64,000 nucleotides of DNA from contig NZ_CP160906.1 of assembly GCF_041080865.1 (NCBI RefSeq), forward strand, positions 2,542,001-2,606,000, read 5' to 3'. Both the position numbers and the translations under genes were made by a program. Below are positions 37,084 to 45,368 of this stretch, piece by piece. Within the stretch, counting starts at the first letter, position 1, and every line of letters starts with the position of its first letter. The DNA comes from Psychromonas sp. MME1. Lineage in GTDB: Bacteria > Pseudomonadota > Gammaproteobacteria > Enterobacterales > Psychromonadaceae. The notes beneath the pieces are model-generated. The model searched no databases. It had not been told where the DNA came from and worked only from the letters and a program-made list of their open reading frames with translations.

Positions 37084-37608
37084 ATGAAATTAAAAAGTTT
37101 AATTTGCGGCGTAACCATTGCATTAGCCTCCTTTACGGCATTAGCTGATGATGATGCACTTTCTGTACTGGCATTAAAAAATGCTAAATTCACCGTAGAG
37201 CAGGCAATTGAGAAGGTATCGCAGGAGTATAAAGGTAGCATTGTTGAATTTGAAGTAGACGATCATCGAGGGCAAGCTAGCTATGAATTTGAGATAGTTA
37301 ATTTGCAAAGTGAACAAAAGTACAAACTGCAGGTAAGCAATGAAGATGGTAGTATATTAAAAGAGAAAACCACTAACCTAAAAAGTGATGAAAAAGAAGC
37401 GGTGAACACACTAACCGCTGCTAAGTTGAATCTAAAATCTACACTGACACTGGTGCGACAAAAATATAATGCTGAAGTAGTTGAATTTGAATTGAAAAAT
37501 AAAAAAGGGATCACTTTTTATAAATTCAAACTGTACGATGAAAATGGGCGAAAACGCATTATTGTTGATGTTGAAACGGGCGAGATGGTTCCCGTTATGA
37601 AAAAATAG
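37084..37608 (+). CDS. Exported protein with two PepSY domains
   Basis: A 174-residue protein with a signal peptide (MKLKSLICGVTIALASFTALA). Two repeats follow: FTVEQAIEKVSQEYKGSIVE..FEVD and LNLKSTLTLVRQKYNAEVVE..FELK, each a PepSY-like unit ending in a conserved strand pair. PepSY proteins are often found next to two-component systems and can inhibit proteases or bind ligands. The two-component pair directly downstream (97 bases) suggests it is part of that signalling unit. ATG 37084 chosen for the signal peptide and the AGGAAA before it. Confidence 0.82.
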   Translation: MKLKSLICGVTIALASFTALADDDALSVLALKNAKFTVEQAIEKVSQEYKGSIVEFEVDDHRGQASYEFEIVNLQSEQKYKLQVSNEDGSILKEKTTNLKSDEKEAVNTLTAAKLNLKSTLTLVRQKYNAEVVEFELKNKKGITFYKFKLYDENGRKRIIVDVETGEMVPVMKK

Positions 37609-37705
37609 TTGATTATGATTAATTCGCCCGATTTTCATCATTGGGCGATAACGACAGACCACGTATATTGATAGAACATGACTATAAACGATAGAAGGAT
37701 AACTT

Positions 37706-38383
37706 GTGCGAATTTTAGTTGTCGAAGATAACCTCACTACTCGTCAGTACCTACAAAAGGCACTGCAAGAACAAGGGTATCAAGTAGACCTTGCTGATAA
37801 TGGTAAAGATGGCTTATTTTTAGCACTTGAACATGATTACCAATTAATCCTGTTGGATCGCATGTTGCCGCAATTAGATGGTTTATCGGTATTATCAACC
37901 CTCAGAAATGCCAACAACAAAACACCCGTTTTAATATTAAGCGCATTAGATAGTGTATCAGAGCGTGTCAGAGGACTACGAGAAGGAGGCGATGATTACC
38001 TCGTTAAACCCTTTGCGTTATCTGAGTTATTAATCAGAATTGAGATATTAATTAAGCGTCGTGTACTCGGTACACAGCCATCAAGCACTATCCAAGTCTC
38101 TGATCTAAAAATGGATCTACTTTCCCATAAAGTATATCGTGGATTAATAGAGGTTCCTCTACAACCCAAAGAGTTTAAATTATTACGCTATTTAATGGAG
38201 CATGCGGGGCAAGTGGTATCTCGCTCCTTGCTATTTGAAGCGGTATGGGATTATCATTTTGATCCACAAACCAATGTTATTGACGTGCACGTTGCACGTT
38301 TACGTAAAAAGGTAGAGCTAGATGGTTATCCCCCCTTACTTGAGACAGTGCGTGGCGTCGGTTACAGAATGGTGGAGAAATAA
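37706..38383 (+). CDS. OmpR/PhoB-family response regulator
   Basis: A 225-residue regulator. Receiver domain: acidic pocket Glu7-Asp8, phosphoacceptor Asp51 (LILLDRMLPQLDGL) and Lys101 (YLVKPF). DNA-binding winged helix: VPLQPKEFKLLRYLMEHAGQ to DVHVARLRKKVE. It starts with GTG 37706, with AGAAGGA 7 bases before it. It resembles the QseB/PmrA/CopR group, without a sure assignment. The sensor kinase overlaps its 3' end. Confidence 0.92.
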   Translation: MRILVVEDNLTTRQYLQKALQEQGYQVDLADNGKDGLFLALEHDYQLILLDRMLPQLDGLSVLSTLRNANNKTPVLILSALDSVSERVRGLREGGDDYLVKPFALSELLIRIEILIKRRVLGTQPSSTIQVSDLKMDLLSHKVYRGLIEVPLQPKEFKLLRYLMEHAGQVVSRSLLFEAVWDYHFDPQTNVIDVHVARLRKKVELDGYPPLLETVRGVGYRMVEK

Positions 38384-39710
38384 CCTAAAAGCGAGTTCCA
38401 TCTGGCGTTTAACCTCTTTATACACCGCCCTGCTACTTTGTGTTGTTAGCCTTTTGCTGATTATTTTATACCAATTGAGTGTCGGGCAAATAAAACGCGA
38501 TCAAATAGTACAAATGGAAAACCTTGTTGAACAGCAAAAGCTCTTAGCTAAGCAACTTGAGCTCAATGATTTCATTCAACAATTTGAGATGCATGCAGCT
38601 AACTCTAGACAATACATACTGACTTTTAGGCATAAGGGAAATACCTACGGTCAATTAAGCTCCATTCCGACTTATATTAATAGTTGTCCAACGCTCTCTC
38701 GCTTCCCTATTTGGTTAGAAAAATACGATGAATTACGTTTGATTAGTGGCTGTATTTTACATATATCAACGGGCACACTATTTATCGCCAACGATGACGA
38801 ATCACTTTACAATTTACAAACACAATTTCTTAACGCGTCTCTCGTGGCACTATTATCTGCATTGATATTGGGTATTTTTACAGGATTTATTTTCTCTCGA
38901 CGTGTATTAAAAAGGATCCGTACATTTAATAATATTGCACAACGCGTTGAAGCAGGAGAAATGACCGCTCGAGTTCCAATCTCCTCTAATGCCGATGAAT
39001 ATGATGACATGGCGAGACATATTAATACCATGTTATCTCGCCTAGAGGACTCTTTTAATGCCATCAGCACAGTGACCGATGCGATTGCACACGACTTACG
39101 TACCCCACTGAGCCACCTTAAACAACAAATAGAAGAAAATATAAATGATGCACATAAAGCAGGTCTAAATAGCGACCATTTACAAAAAATGATAACGAAA
39201 TTAGATGCTATTCTATTTACCTTCACTGCAATGTTAGAGATCACACGCCTTGAACATAGTCAGCAAAAAGAGCACTTTACTTTAGTATGTCTCGATGACG
39301 TGATTAATGATGCCATTGATTTAATCCACCCCCTCATAGAAGAAAAACAACAAAACTTACACATTACTGGTGCAAATTGTTTACTACAGGGTGATGCGAC
39401 GTTATTGTTCAGAGTCGTTTATAATTTACTCGAAAATGCCTGTAAATATGCAGGAGAGTTTGCACAAATATCCATTGATATCAGCAACAAAGGCTTTACG
39501 CTTAGCGATAATGGTCAGGGAATTGCCGATAGTGAAAAAGAAAAAGTATTTCAACGCCTATACCGCATTGAAAAGAGTAGAAATATAGCGGGCTTTGGTA
39601 TTGGCCTGTCACTAGTCAAAGCGATCGTGCGTCTGCATGATGGTAAAATAAAACTCCTAGACAACAATCCCGGCTTAAAGGTGGTTATTGAATTTACTGA
39701 TACGCATTAA
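38322..39710 (+). CDS. Membrane sensor histidine kinase
   Basis: About 440-462 residues. Numbered from 38322: membrane helix at 31-50, a periplasmic sensor region of about 120 residues, second helix at 173-192, HAMP, then the H-box DAIAHDLRTPLSHLKQQIE with His257 and the ATPase motifs NLLENACKYAGE (N), LSDNGQGI (G1) and AGFGIGLSLVKAIV (G2). The true start is uncertain: ATG 38322 overlaps the regulator gene by 62 bases, and a GTG at about 38352 is also possible. It acts with the response regulator; the periplasmic PepSY protein may modulate it. Confidence 0.9.
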   Translation: MVIPPYLRQCVASVTEWWRNNLKASSIWRLTSLYTALLLCVVSLLLIILYQLSVGQIKRDQIVQMENLVEQQKLLAKQLELNDFIQQFEMHAANSRQYILTFRHKGNTYGQLSSIPTYINSCPTLSRFPIWLEKYDELRLISGCILHISTGTLFIANDDESLYNLQTQFLNASLVALLSALILGIFTGFIFSRRVLKRIRTFNNIAQRVEAGEMTARVPISSNADEYDDMARHINTMLSRLEDSFNAISTVTDAIAHDLRTPLSHLKQQIEENINDAHKAGLNSDHLQKMITKLDAILFTFTAMLEITRLEHSQQKEHFTLVCLDDVINDAIDLIHPLIEEKQQNLHITGANCLLQGDATLLFRVVYNLLENACKYAGEFAQISIDISNKGFTLSDNGQGIADSEKEKVFQRLYRIEKSRNIAGFGIGLSLVKAIVRLHDGKIKLLDNNPGLKVVIEFTDTH

Positions 39711-39744
39711 ATAACTTCAACTAGGAATAAGCAAATCGATACTG

Positions 39745-39810
39745 CATAGCTACTTCAATTTTCTGCCTAGCATCTTGAAGTAGCATGGAATTTATCCCAT
39801 GCTACTTCAT
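39745..39810. repeat. Dispersed repeat, partial copy 3
   Basis: GCTACTTCAA (39749-39758) pairs with TTGAAGTAGC (39775-39784), and a further CATGCTACTTCA at 39798-39809 can replace the first arm. The core TACTTCAATTTTCTGCCTAG and GCATCTTGAAGTA match the second hairpin at 10370-10430. It lies between the kinase gene and cysG, convergent genes, where it may also act as a terminator. Confidence 0.6.
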
Positions 39811-39818
39811 AAAAGGCG

Positions 39819-41237
39819 TTAAGAAAGATTCACTAAAAATGGGTCTCGAGATAACTTATGATTACCCTCTGGCTCAAACCAAGCCAATTTTTCGGCCAAA
39901 CTGACGACTTCACCAATGATCATCAATGTCGCACCTTGTAAGCCACCACCTAATAAAGTTAATTCTGATAGTTTTCCAATAACCACCTGCTGGTCTGAGG
40001 TTGTGCCCCGATTAACCAAGGCTACAGGCGTATCGGGTGAACGCCCAAAACTGAGTAACTGATTTTGTATTTCCTGAGACTGAATTAATCCCATGTAAAC
40101 GACTAATGTCTGATGGGGAGCTGCGAGGGCTTGCCAATTAAGTTGTCTGCCATCTGATTTACGATGCCCTGTTACAAAGGTAACAGATTGAGAATAATCA
40201 CGATGTGTTAAAGGGATCCCCGCATAGGCACTACACCCTGAAGCGGCGGTAATGCCCGGTACGACTTGAAAAGCGACCCCCGCGGCGACGAGCTCTTCTA
40301 ATTCTTCTCCACCACGGCCAAAAATAAAGGAGTCCCCCCCTTTCAAACGCACCACTTTTTTACCTTGTTTAGCAAATTCCACCAACATTTGATTGGTTCT
40401 TGATTGCTCAACTTCGTGATTTCCAGCTTCCTTACCAACGGAAATCAAATCAGCATCACGACGCACTAAATCTAAAATATCGGCAGAAACCAACCTATCA
40501 TATAATACGACATCAGCTTGCTGCATAAGCTGTAATGCCTTTAATGTTAATAACGATGGGTCACCTGGCCCTGCTCCAACCAAAGCAACATCTCCCTGTG
40601 TAACATCTTCCGTTAATGTTTTTTCCATTAACTCAAGCGCATTTGCTGTTTGCCCTTTTTGTAATAAATGACCTAATTGCCCGTTAGCAAATAATTTTTC
40701 CCAATAACGTCGACGTAAAGAAGGATTACCAATCACTTCCTTTACACGGTTACGAAAATCACCAGAAATACGAGCTAACCGCCCTAAATGCATAGGTAGT
40801 AACGCTTCTAATCGCTCCCTAATTAAACGCGCTAAAACGGGAGCTGTACCTGCACTTGAAATCGCCACAATAATAGGGGAGCGATCCACGATAGAGGGCA
40901 TAATAAAACTGGACAGTTCTGGGTCATCGACCACATTGACGAGCAATTGTAAGGCATTAGCTGCATTTGCAATTTGTTCATTAACATCGCGCTTATCGGT
41001 TGCAGCAATAACTAACCATTTGCCCTGTAACAGATCAGTACTGAAATTTTGACGGATTATTTTTAATTGCTGATCTTTCTCTTTTTGCAATAGACGGCTA
41101 TCAATTTCAGGCGCACAAACAGTGACATCAGCATTGGCTTTAAGCAACAGGTGCACCTTTCTAAAGGCAATATCCCCACCACCGACGACAAGACAGGGAC
41201 GGTTTTCGAGTTTGGTAAAAATGGGTAGGTAATCCAT
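39819..41237 (-). CDS. cysG: Siroheme synthase CysG (methyltransferase, dehydrogenase and ferrochelatase)
   Basis: A 472-residue fusion that makes siroheme for sulfite and nitrite reductases. Residues 1-about 200 are the NAD-dependent precorrin-2 dehydrogenase/ferrochelatase (CLVVGGGDIAFRKVHLLL; SSAGTAPVLARLIRE). Residues about 215-460 are uroporphyrinogen-III C-methyltransferase (VALVGAGPGDPSLLTLKALQ; VVRLKGGDSFIFGRGGEELE; PLTHRDYSQSVTFVTGH). Usual length and order. The small CBS-protein gene lies upstream on the same strand. Confidence 0.97.
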   Translation of the reverse strand: MDYLPIFTKLENRPCLVVGGGDIAFRKVHLLLKANADVTVCAPEIDSRLLQKEKDQQLKIIRQNFSTDLLQGKWLVIAATDKRDVNEQIANAANALQLLVNVVDDPELSSFIMPSIVDRSPIIVAISSAGTAPVLARLIRERLEALLPMHLGRLARISGDFRNRVKEVIGNPSLRRRYWEKLFANGQLGHLLQKGQTANALELMEKTLTEDVTQGDVALVGAGPGDPSLLTLKALQLMQQADVVLYDRLVSADILDLVRRDADLISVGKEAGNHEVEQSRTNQMLVEFAKQGKKVVRLKGGDSFIFGRGGEELEELVAAGVAFQVVPGITAASGCSAYAGIPLTHRDYSQSVTFVTGHRKSDGRQLNWQALAAPHQTLVVYMGLIQSQEIQNQLLSFGRSPDTPVALVNRGTTSDQQVVIGKLSELTLLGGGLQGATLMIIGEVVSLAEKLAWFEPEGNHKLSRDPFLVNLS

Positions 41238-41337
41238 AGCAAGTCACTCATTAATAGTATTATGAAGCCGACACTATAAAGAAATATCTCACAAAGATAA
41301 AATAGCGAAAAGTAATTACTTATTGTAAAACGTTAAA

Positions 41338-41742
41338 CTAGCGATTCTCTAATAATGCACGCACACCATCACGCCAAGTAAATATCCCCTTGATTTCGCC
41401 CCCCTCCAATACAGGTAAGCAACCAATATTGTTATTCAACATAATCATTAATGCATCACTAACAGTGCATTGCGGCGCAATAACCAATGGAGAACGAGTC
41501 ATTATCTGATGTGCACGTTGATTGATCGTAGCAGTATCACGCGTAGACTCAGCATCGGTTCCCAAAAAAGGGCTCAGACAACGCAATAAGTCATGCTCAC
41601 TAATAATGCCCTGAAGTTGATTATCTTCGACAACGAGTAAATGATGAAATACACCGTGATCTAAAATTTCTTTGACAACGGTTAACCTATCGTCCATATC
41701 AACGGTCACCACACGAGTTGTCATCATGTCACACACTTTCAT
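41338..41742 (-). CDS. Protein with two CBS domains
   Basis: A 134-residue cytoplasmic protein made of a CBS pair: MKVCDMMTTRVVTVDMDDRL...HHLLVVEDNQLQGIISEHDLL and QIMTRSPLVIAPQCTVSDAL...GCLPVLEGGEIKGIFTWRD. Such pairs bind adenine nucleotides and regulate partners. ATG 41742 has GAAGAG before it; the frame extends to 41784, into the mdh terminator. It precedes cysG by 100 bases on the same strand. Partner unknown. Confidence 0.85.
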   Translation of the reverse strand: MKVCDMMTTRVVTVDMDDRLTVVKEILDHGVFHHLLVVEDNQLQGIISEHDLLRCLSPFLGTDAESTRDTATINQRAHQIMTRSPLVIAPQCTVSDALMIMLNNNIGCLPVLEGGEIKGIFTWRDGVRALLENR

Positions 41743-41765
41743 ATCATGCTCTTCAATTGAACTAA

Positions 41766-41790
41766 TTAAAAAAGCCAGTATCAACTGGCT
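41766..41790 (-). terminator. Rho-independent terminator of mdh
   Basis: On the minus strand AGCCAGT-TGAT-ACTGGCT followed by TTTTTTA, 31 bases after the mdh stop codon and just before the CBS-protein start. Confidence 0.9.
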
Positions 41791-41820
41791 CTACACATAA
41801 ACTTAAGTACTTACGTTAAA

Positions 41821-42765
41821 TTAAGGTTTATTTTTTATGAAATCAACGCCCTTTTGAATATCAGCATGCAAGACGGCTAACATTTCTTGTTTTTTCTGAT
41901 CTTCAAATGGACTTAAATCACCAAAGGGCAAAACGCGATCTATACCATTTTTACCCAACAACAATGGTTGCGTAAAAAATGGCGAACAGCTATTACCACC
42001 ATCAACATAAGCATTCTGAATAATCCCCTGTTTACCTAACAAAGCTTTTACAAGGTTGATACCAAATATTGATGCTGCACGCGCCATGGAAAGGGTTGCA
42101 GACCCTCCTCCCGCTTTTGCTTCAACCACTTCCGTACCTGCGTTTTGAATTCGCTCGGTAAGCTCAACGACCTCTTGTTCAGTAAACGTAACTCCCTGCA
42201 CTTGCGATAAAACAGGTAAAATGGTGGTACCACTGTGACCACCAATAACATTAACTCGAACATGCTCTGCTGGTAAGCCTTTTTTCTCAGCAACAAAATC
42301 TTCGGCACGAATCACATCTAAGGTAGTGATGCCAAATAACTTGTTTTTATCATAAACCCCTGCTTTTTTCAGTACTTCGGCTGCGATGGCAACGGTGGTA
42401 TTAACAGGATTAGTAATAATTCCAATGCATGCCATTGGGCAGACTTGAGCAATTTTTGTCACTAAAGTTTCAATAATACCAGCATTAATATTAAACAGAT
42501 CGGAACGGTCCATACCCGGCTTACGGGCAACACCCGCAGAAATAAGAACAACATCGGCACCTTGTAAAGCTGGCGTAGGATCATCTCCGGCATAGCCATC
42601 GACATAAACACTGGTAGGAATATGACTTAAATCTTTAGCAACCCCCGGTGTAACTGGCGCAACATCATAAAGTGATAATAATGAATTTTCAGGTAAATCA
42701 AGTTTAAGCAGTAAAGCCAATGCTTGGCCAATACCACCAGCAGCACCTAGAACAGCAACCTTCAT
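41821..42765 (-). CDS. mdh: Malate dehydrogenase
   Basis: TCA-cycle enzyme converting malate and oxaloacetate with NAD. The 314 residues start with the Rossmann motif [20 protein letters not shown]. Substrate arginines are in [15 protein letters not shown], the catalytic His in [13 protein letters not shown], and [16 protein letters not shown] is typical of the E. coli type. It is divergent from argR across 361 bases, as in E. coli. Confidence 0.98.
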   Translation of the reverse strand: MKVAVLGAAGGIGQALALLLKLDLPENSLLSLYDVAPVTPGVAKDLSHIPTSVYVDGYAGDDPTPALQGADVVLISAGVARKPGMDRSDLFNINAGIIETLVTKIAQVCPMACIGIITNPVNTTVAIAAEVLKKAGVYDKNKLFGITTLDVIRAEDFVAEKKGLPAEHVRVNVIGGHSGTTILPVLSQVQGVTFTEQEVVELTERIQNAGTEVVEAKAGGGSATLSMARAASIFGINLVKALLGKQGIIQNAYVDGGNSCSPFFTQPLLLGKNGIDRVLPFGDLSPFEDQKKQEMLAVLHADIQKGVDFIKNKP

Positions 42766-43126
42766 AAAACAACCTCCGATTTATAATATCATTGCCATTA
42801 ATATTACTTCAACTTAGTCGATTGTGCTGGAAATGTTAAGTGATTGTGAGCGATGTAAAGTTAATTGGGGTAATCAGCAAAATTTAAGTGATTTAACACA
42901 TATTTTTGTATTCACCTTCCCCCTTGAATTAACGCATAACAACCATTTAGCTCCCCATTATGCTTTATATAAAATGGATCCGTTGAGTCCTTGATAATTC
43001 TATTGTAATAATTGAAAAACGAATATTTATGCATTTTTTTAGATTATTTAGTTATTGATAATTAGCCAATATCGATTATCATTGGCAGTGCAATTTGCAC
43101 AAGTTCTAAATTAGAGTATTTTTAAT
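42766..43126. other. Divergent promoter region of mdh and argR
   Basis: 361 bases without a gene. AT-rich, with a probable ARG box at about 43020-43034 (listed separately). No structured RNA was recognised. Confidence 0.5.
43019..43036. promoter_or_regulatory. Probable ARG box upstream of argR
   Basis: CGAATATTTATGCAT at 43020-43034 matches the ArgR operator half-site consensus TGAATWWWWATTCAT at 13 of 15 positions. It lies 93-107 bases before the argR ATG. ArgR commonly represses its own gene through such boxes. A poorer second match lies just upstream (around 43000). Confidence 0.5.
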
Positions 43127-43579
43127 ATGACACAACCAACAGAACTAATGGACTTCTTCAAGGCATTATTAAAAAAAGAACGCCTCAGCTCGCAAGGAGA
43201 GATAGTAGAGGCATTACAGGAAGCTGGTTTTCACAATATTAATCAGTCCAAAGTTTCTAGAATGTTAAGTAAATCAGGGGCGGTTCGTACACGAAATGCC
43301 AAAAAAGAGATGGTTTATTGCTTACCTTCCGAGCTTGGTATCCCAACAACGACTAGTCCATTAAAAAATCTGGTGGTAGATATTGATCGCAACGATAGCC
43401 TAATAGTTATCCGCACAAGCCCAGGCGCTGCGCAACTGATTGCCCGCCTACTTGACTCGATAGGCAAAGCCGAAGGTATTCTTGGCACCATTGCAGGCGA
43501 TGATACCGTTTTTATTACCCCAACAAGCAGTAAAAAAATTAATAACACCTTAAATGTAATCAAGCAATTATTTCAATAA
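43127..43579 (+). CDS. argR: Arginine repressor
   Basis: A 150-residue regulator that, with arginine, represses arginine synthesis genes as a hexamer. The N-terminal winged helix-turn-helix is [32 protein letters not shown]; the C-terminal oligomerisation and arginine-binding domain contains [20 protein letters not shown] and [15 protein letters not shown]. Divergent from mdh as in E. coli. Confidence 0.96.
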   Translation: MTQPTELMDFFKALLKKERLSSQGEIVEALQEAGFHNINQSKVSRMLSKSGAVRTRNAKKEMVYCLPSELGIPTTTSPLKNLVVDIDRNDSLIVIRTSPGAAQLIARLLDSIGKAEGILGTIAGDDTVFITPTSSKKINNTLNVIKQLFQ

Positions 43580-43586
43580 TAGTCCC

Positions 43587-43621
43587 GAAGGAGTGCGCCT
43601 TTGCAAAAAGGCCACTTCTTC
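43587..43621. other. Imperfect hairpin after argR
   Basis: GAAGGAGTG-C-GCCTTT pairs with AAAGGC-CACTTCTTC through a short loop (about 14 pairs). There is no T run. It may end or stabilise the argR transcript. Confidence 0.5.
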
Positions 43622-43685
43622 ACCCCTCTAGCAGCATCGTAAAATTAATCTACTATTAATGGATTAATGGCATTGCACAGAGAAA

Positions 43686-44090
43686 ATGATATTGAAAAAG
43701 ATAGCCGCTTTTACACTCATTGAGTTACTGATAGTCATTGCTATTATTGCTCTGCTGGCAAGTATTACCTATCCATCTTACCTTTCCTACTTAATCACAA
43801 TGCGTCGAAGTGATGCACAGGCAGTGTTAATTAAAGCGCAATTAAAACAAAGCAGCCTACATATTTTAAATCCAACCTATAGCGTTGATAAGAGTGAACT
43901 AGGCTTATTAGATAATCACTATTATAACTTTACCACTCTCTCTGCCAGCGCATCCACCTACCTCATCAAAGCGACAGCCAAAATGGGCACGTCGCAGGCC
44001 GATGATGAAACAGCCTGTAAAACATTATATGTCGATCAAAATAGCAGCCACACTAGCGATGGCAGCACCCCAAATGAGCAGTGTTGGTGA
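43686..44090 (+). CDS. Type IV pilin-like (PilE-type) protein with Ala at the cleavage site
   Basis: A 134-residue prepilin. The class III leader is MILKKIAA followed by FTLIELLIVIAIIALLASIT. The mature protein would begin at Phe9, with the conserved Glu5 at residue 13. The residue before the cleavage site is Ala8, where nearly all prepilins have Gly. The C-terminus has a likely disulfide loop (ACKTLY...NEQCW). It resembles PilE-type minor pilins of the type IV pilus. It stands alone, and no good ribosome-binding site is visible. Confidence 0.85.
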   Translation: MILKKIAAFTLIELLIVIAIIALLASITYPSYLSYLITMRRSDAQAVLIKAQLKQSSLHILNPTYSVDKSELGLLDNHYYNFTTLSASASTYLIKATAKMGTSQADDETACKTLYVDQNSSHTSDGSTPNEQCW

Positions 44091-44152
44091 TAAATCAAAT
44101 AAAAATAATAGTTAAAAATTTCCTACTGTGAATACTAACTTGCTGGCATTTT

Positions 44153-45211
44153 TTATAAGAAACAAACACAAACAGCATGTTTAACCGCCAACTTTTCATC
44201 CGTTTTTGTTAAGAAACCACTTTCATTATCACGTTTAAAAACAATTAAGTAATCGCTTTTCTGATGCGCAACTAATAACCATTGTTGATCTGGCGATAGC
44301 GCAAAGTGACGCGGAAATAATCCACCAGAAGGGGTAAACGTAAGCGCGGTCAATAATCCATTACTTTGTTTAACGCTGTAAATGGCAATACTATCATGGC
44401 CACGATTACTGACGTACAGATACCGCCCATCCAGACTTAATGCCACTTCAGCAATAGAATTTTCCAAGCTACCTTGTGATTCTCCGCTTAATGGCTTGTT
44501 TGCCTGTGGCAAACTGCTAATAGACTGAATATGCACTAGTTCGCCAGTCGTTTGATTAAAATTGAAGACACTAACTTCAGAGCTCAGCTCATTACCTAAA
44601 TATAATTTATCGCCCAACGCATTAAAGGTAAAATGACGTGGTCCTGAACCAGCAGGTAAATACGCACAAAATACTTCATTCAGCTGATTTTCACTCACAT
44701 CATATACTTTTAAGGCATCAATCCCTAAATCAGCCACGACTAAAAATTTTTCATCTACACTTAATTGACTTGCGTGAGCGTGTGCACTTGCTTGCCTATC
44801 AGGGCAACGCCCTTGACCTGTATGCTGGATCGACTGATAAGCAGGCAATAACTTATCTTGAGTCAACGAAAACGCACTCACACTACCAGTCATGTAGTTA
44901 CTTACAAATGCGTTTTTATGATTTAAACTGATATGGCAAGGTGCACCACCTAAGCTGCTTTGCTTGTTGATAAAAATAGGGGTAATTGGCATTTTTATAT
45001 CAAAACAACCGAGGTAGCCTTGTTGCTCATTTTCACTCACGGCAAGTAAATACTTTCTATCTTTGCTGACAACCAAAAAACTAGGATCTGATAACATTGC
45101 TGAACTGCCAACTTCTTTTAATTGTCCATTTTTATTATCAAACTCAACGACTTTAATGCCCGCTTCCGCATTTGGCGTATAACAGCCAATGTATAAAATT
45201 TGTTTAGTCAT
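44153..45211 (-). CDS. pgl: Lactonase-family beta-propeller, likely 6-phosphogluconolactonase
   Basis: A 352-residue seven-bladed propeller of the lactonase family (PF10282), like E. coli Pgl/YbhE, which hydrolyses 6-phosphogluconolactone in the oxidative pentose phosphate path. Repeated blades: LYIGCYTPNAEAGIKVVEFD, HISLNHKNAFVSNYMTGSVS, GPRHFTFNALGDKLYLGNEL, RYLYVSNRGHDSIAIYSV and FPRHFALSPDQQWLLVAHQ. The enzyme role is inferred from the family. It stands between the pilin-like gene and slt. Confidence 0.82.
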   Translation of the reverse strand: MTKQILYIGCYTPNAEAGIKVVEFDNKNGQLKEVGSSAMLSDPSFLVVSKDRKYLLAVSENEQQGYLGCFDIKMPITPIFINKQSSLGGAPCHISLNHKNAFVSNYMTGSVSAFSLTQDKLLPAYQSIQHTGQGRCPDRQASAHAHASQLSVDEKFLVVADLGIDALKVYDVSENQLNEVFCAYLPAGSGPRHFTFNALGDKLYLGNELSSEVSVFNFNQTTGELVHIQSISSLPQANKPLSGESQGSLENSIAEVALSLDGRYLYVSNRGHDSIAIYSVKQSNGLLTALTFTPSGGLFPRHFALSPDQQWLLVAHQKSDYLIVFKRDNESGFLTKTDEKLAVKHAVCVCFL

Positions 45212-45368
45212 GGTTTACTCTTTTAAAAATAAATAGGGGCACATAACAAGCACTCTCATTTGCTCAATGGAACAACGACCCATCCCAGAGTCATTGGTAA
45301 CGAGAAAATTAACGCATCAATTTATTAAGCCGCTAAAGTGCAAATTAACGACCGATAGCCTGCTACTT

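Noticed and set aside
42830-42860. CRP site near mdh (TGTGAGCGATG)
   Set aside because: Only one half matches; the second half is absent.
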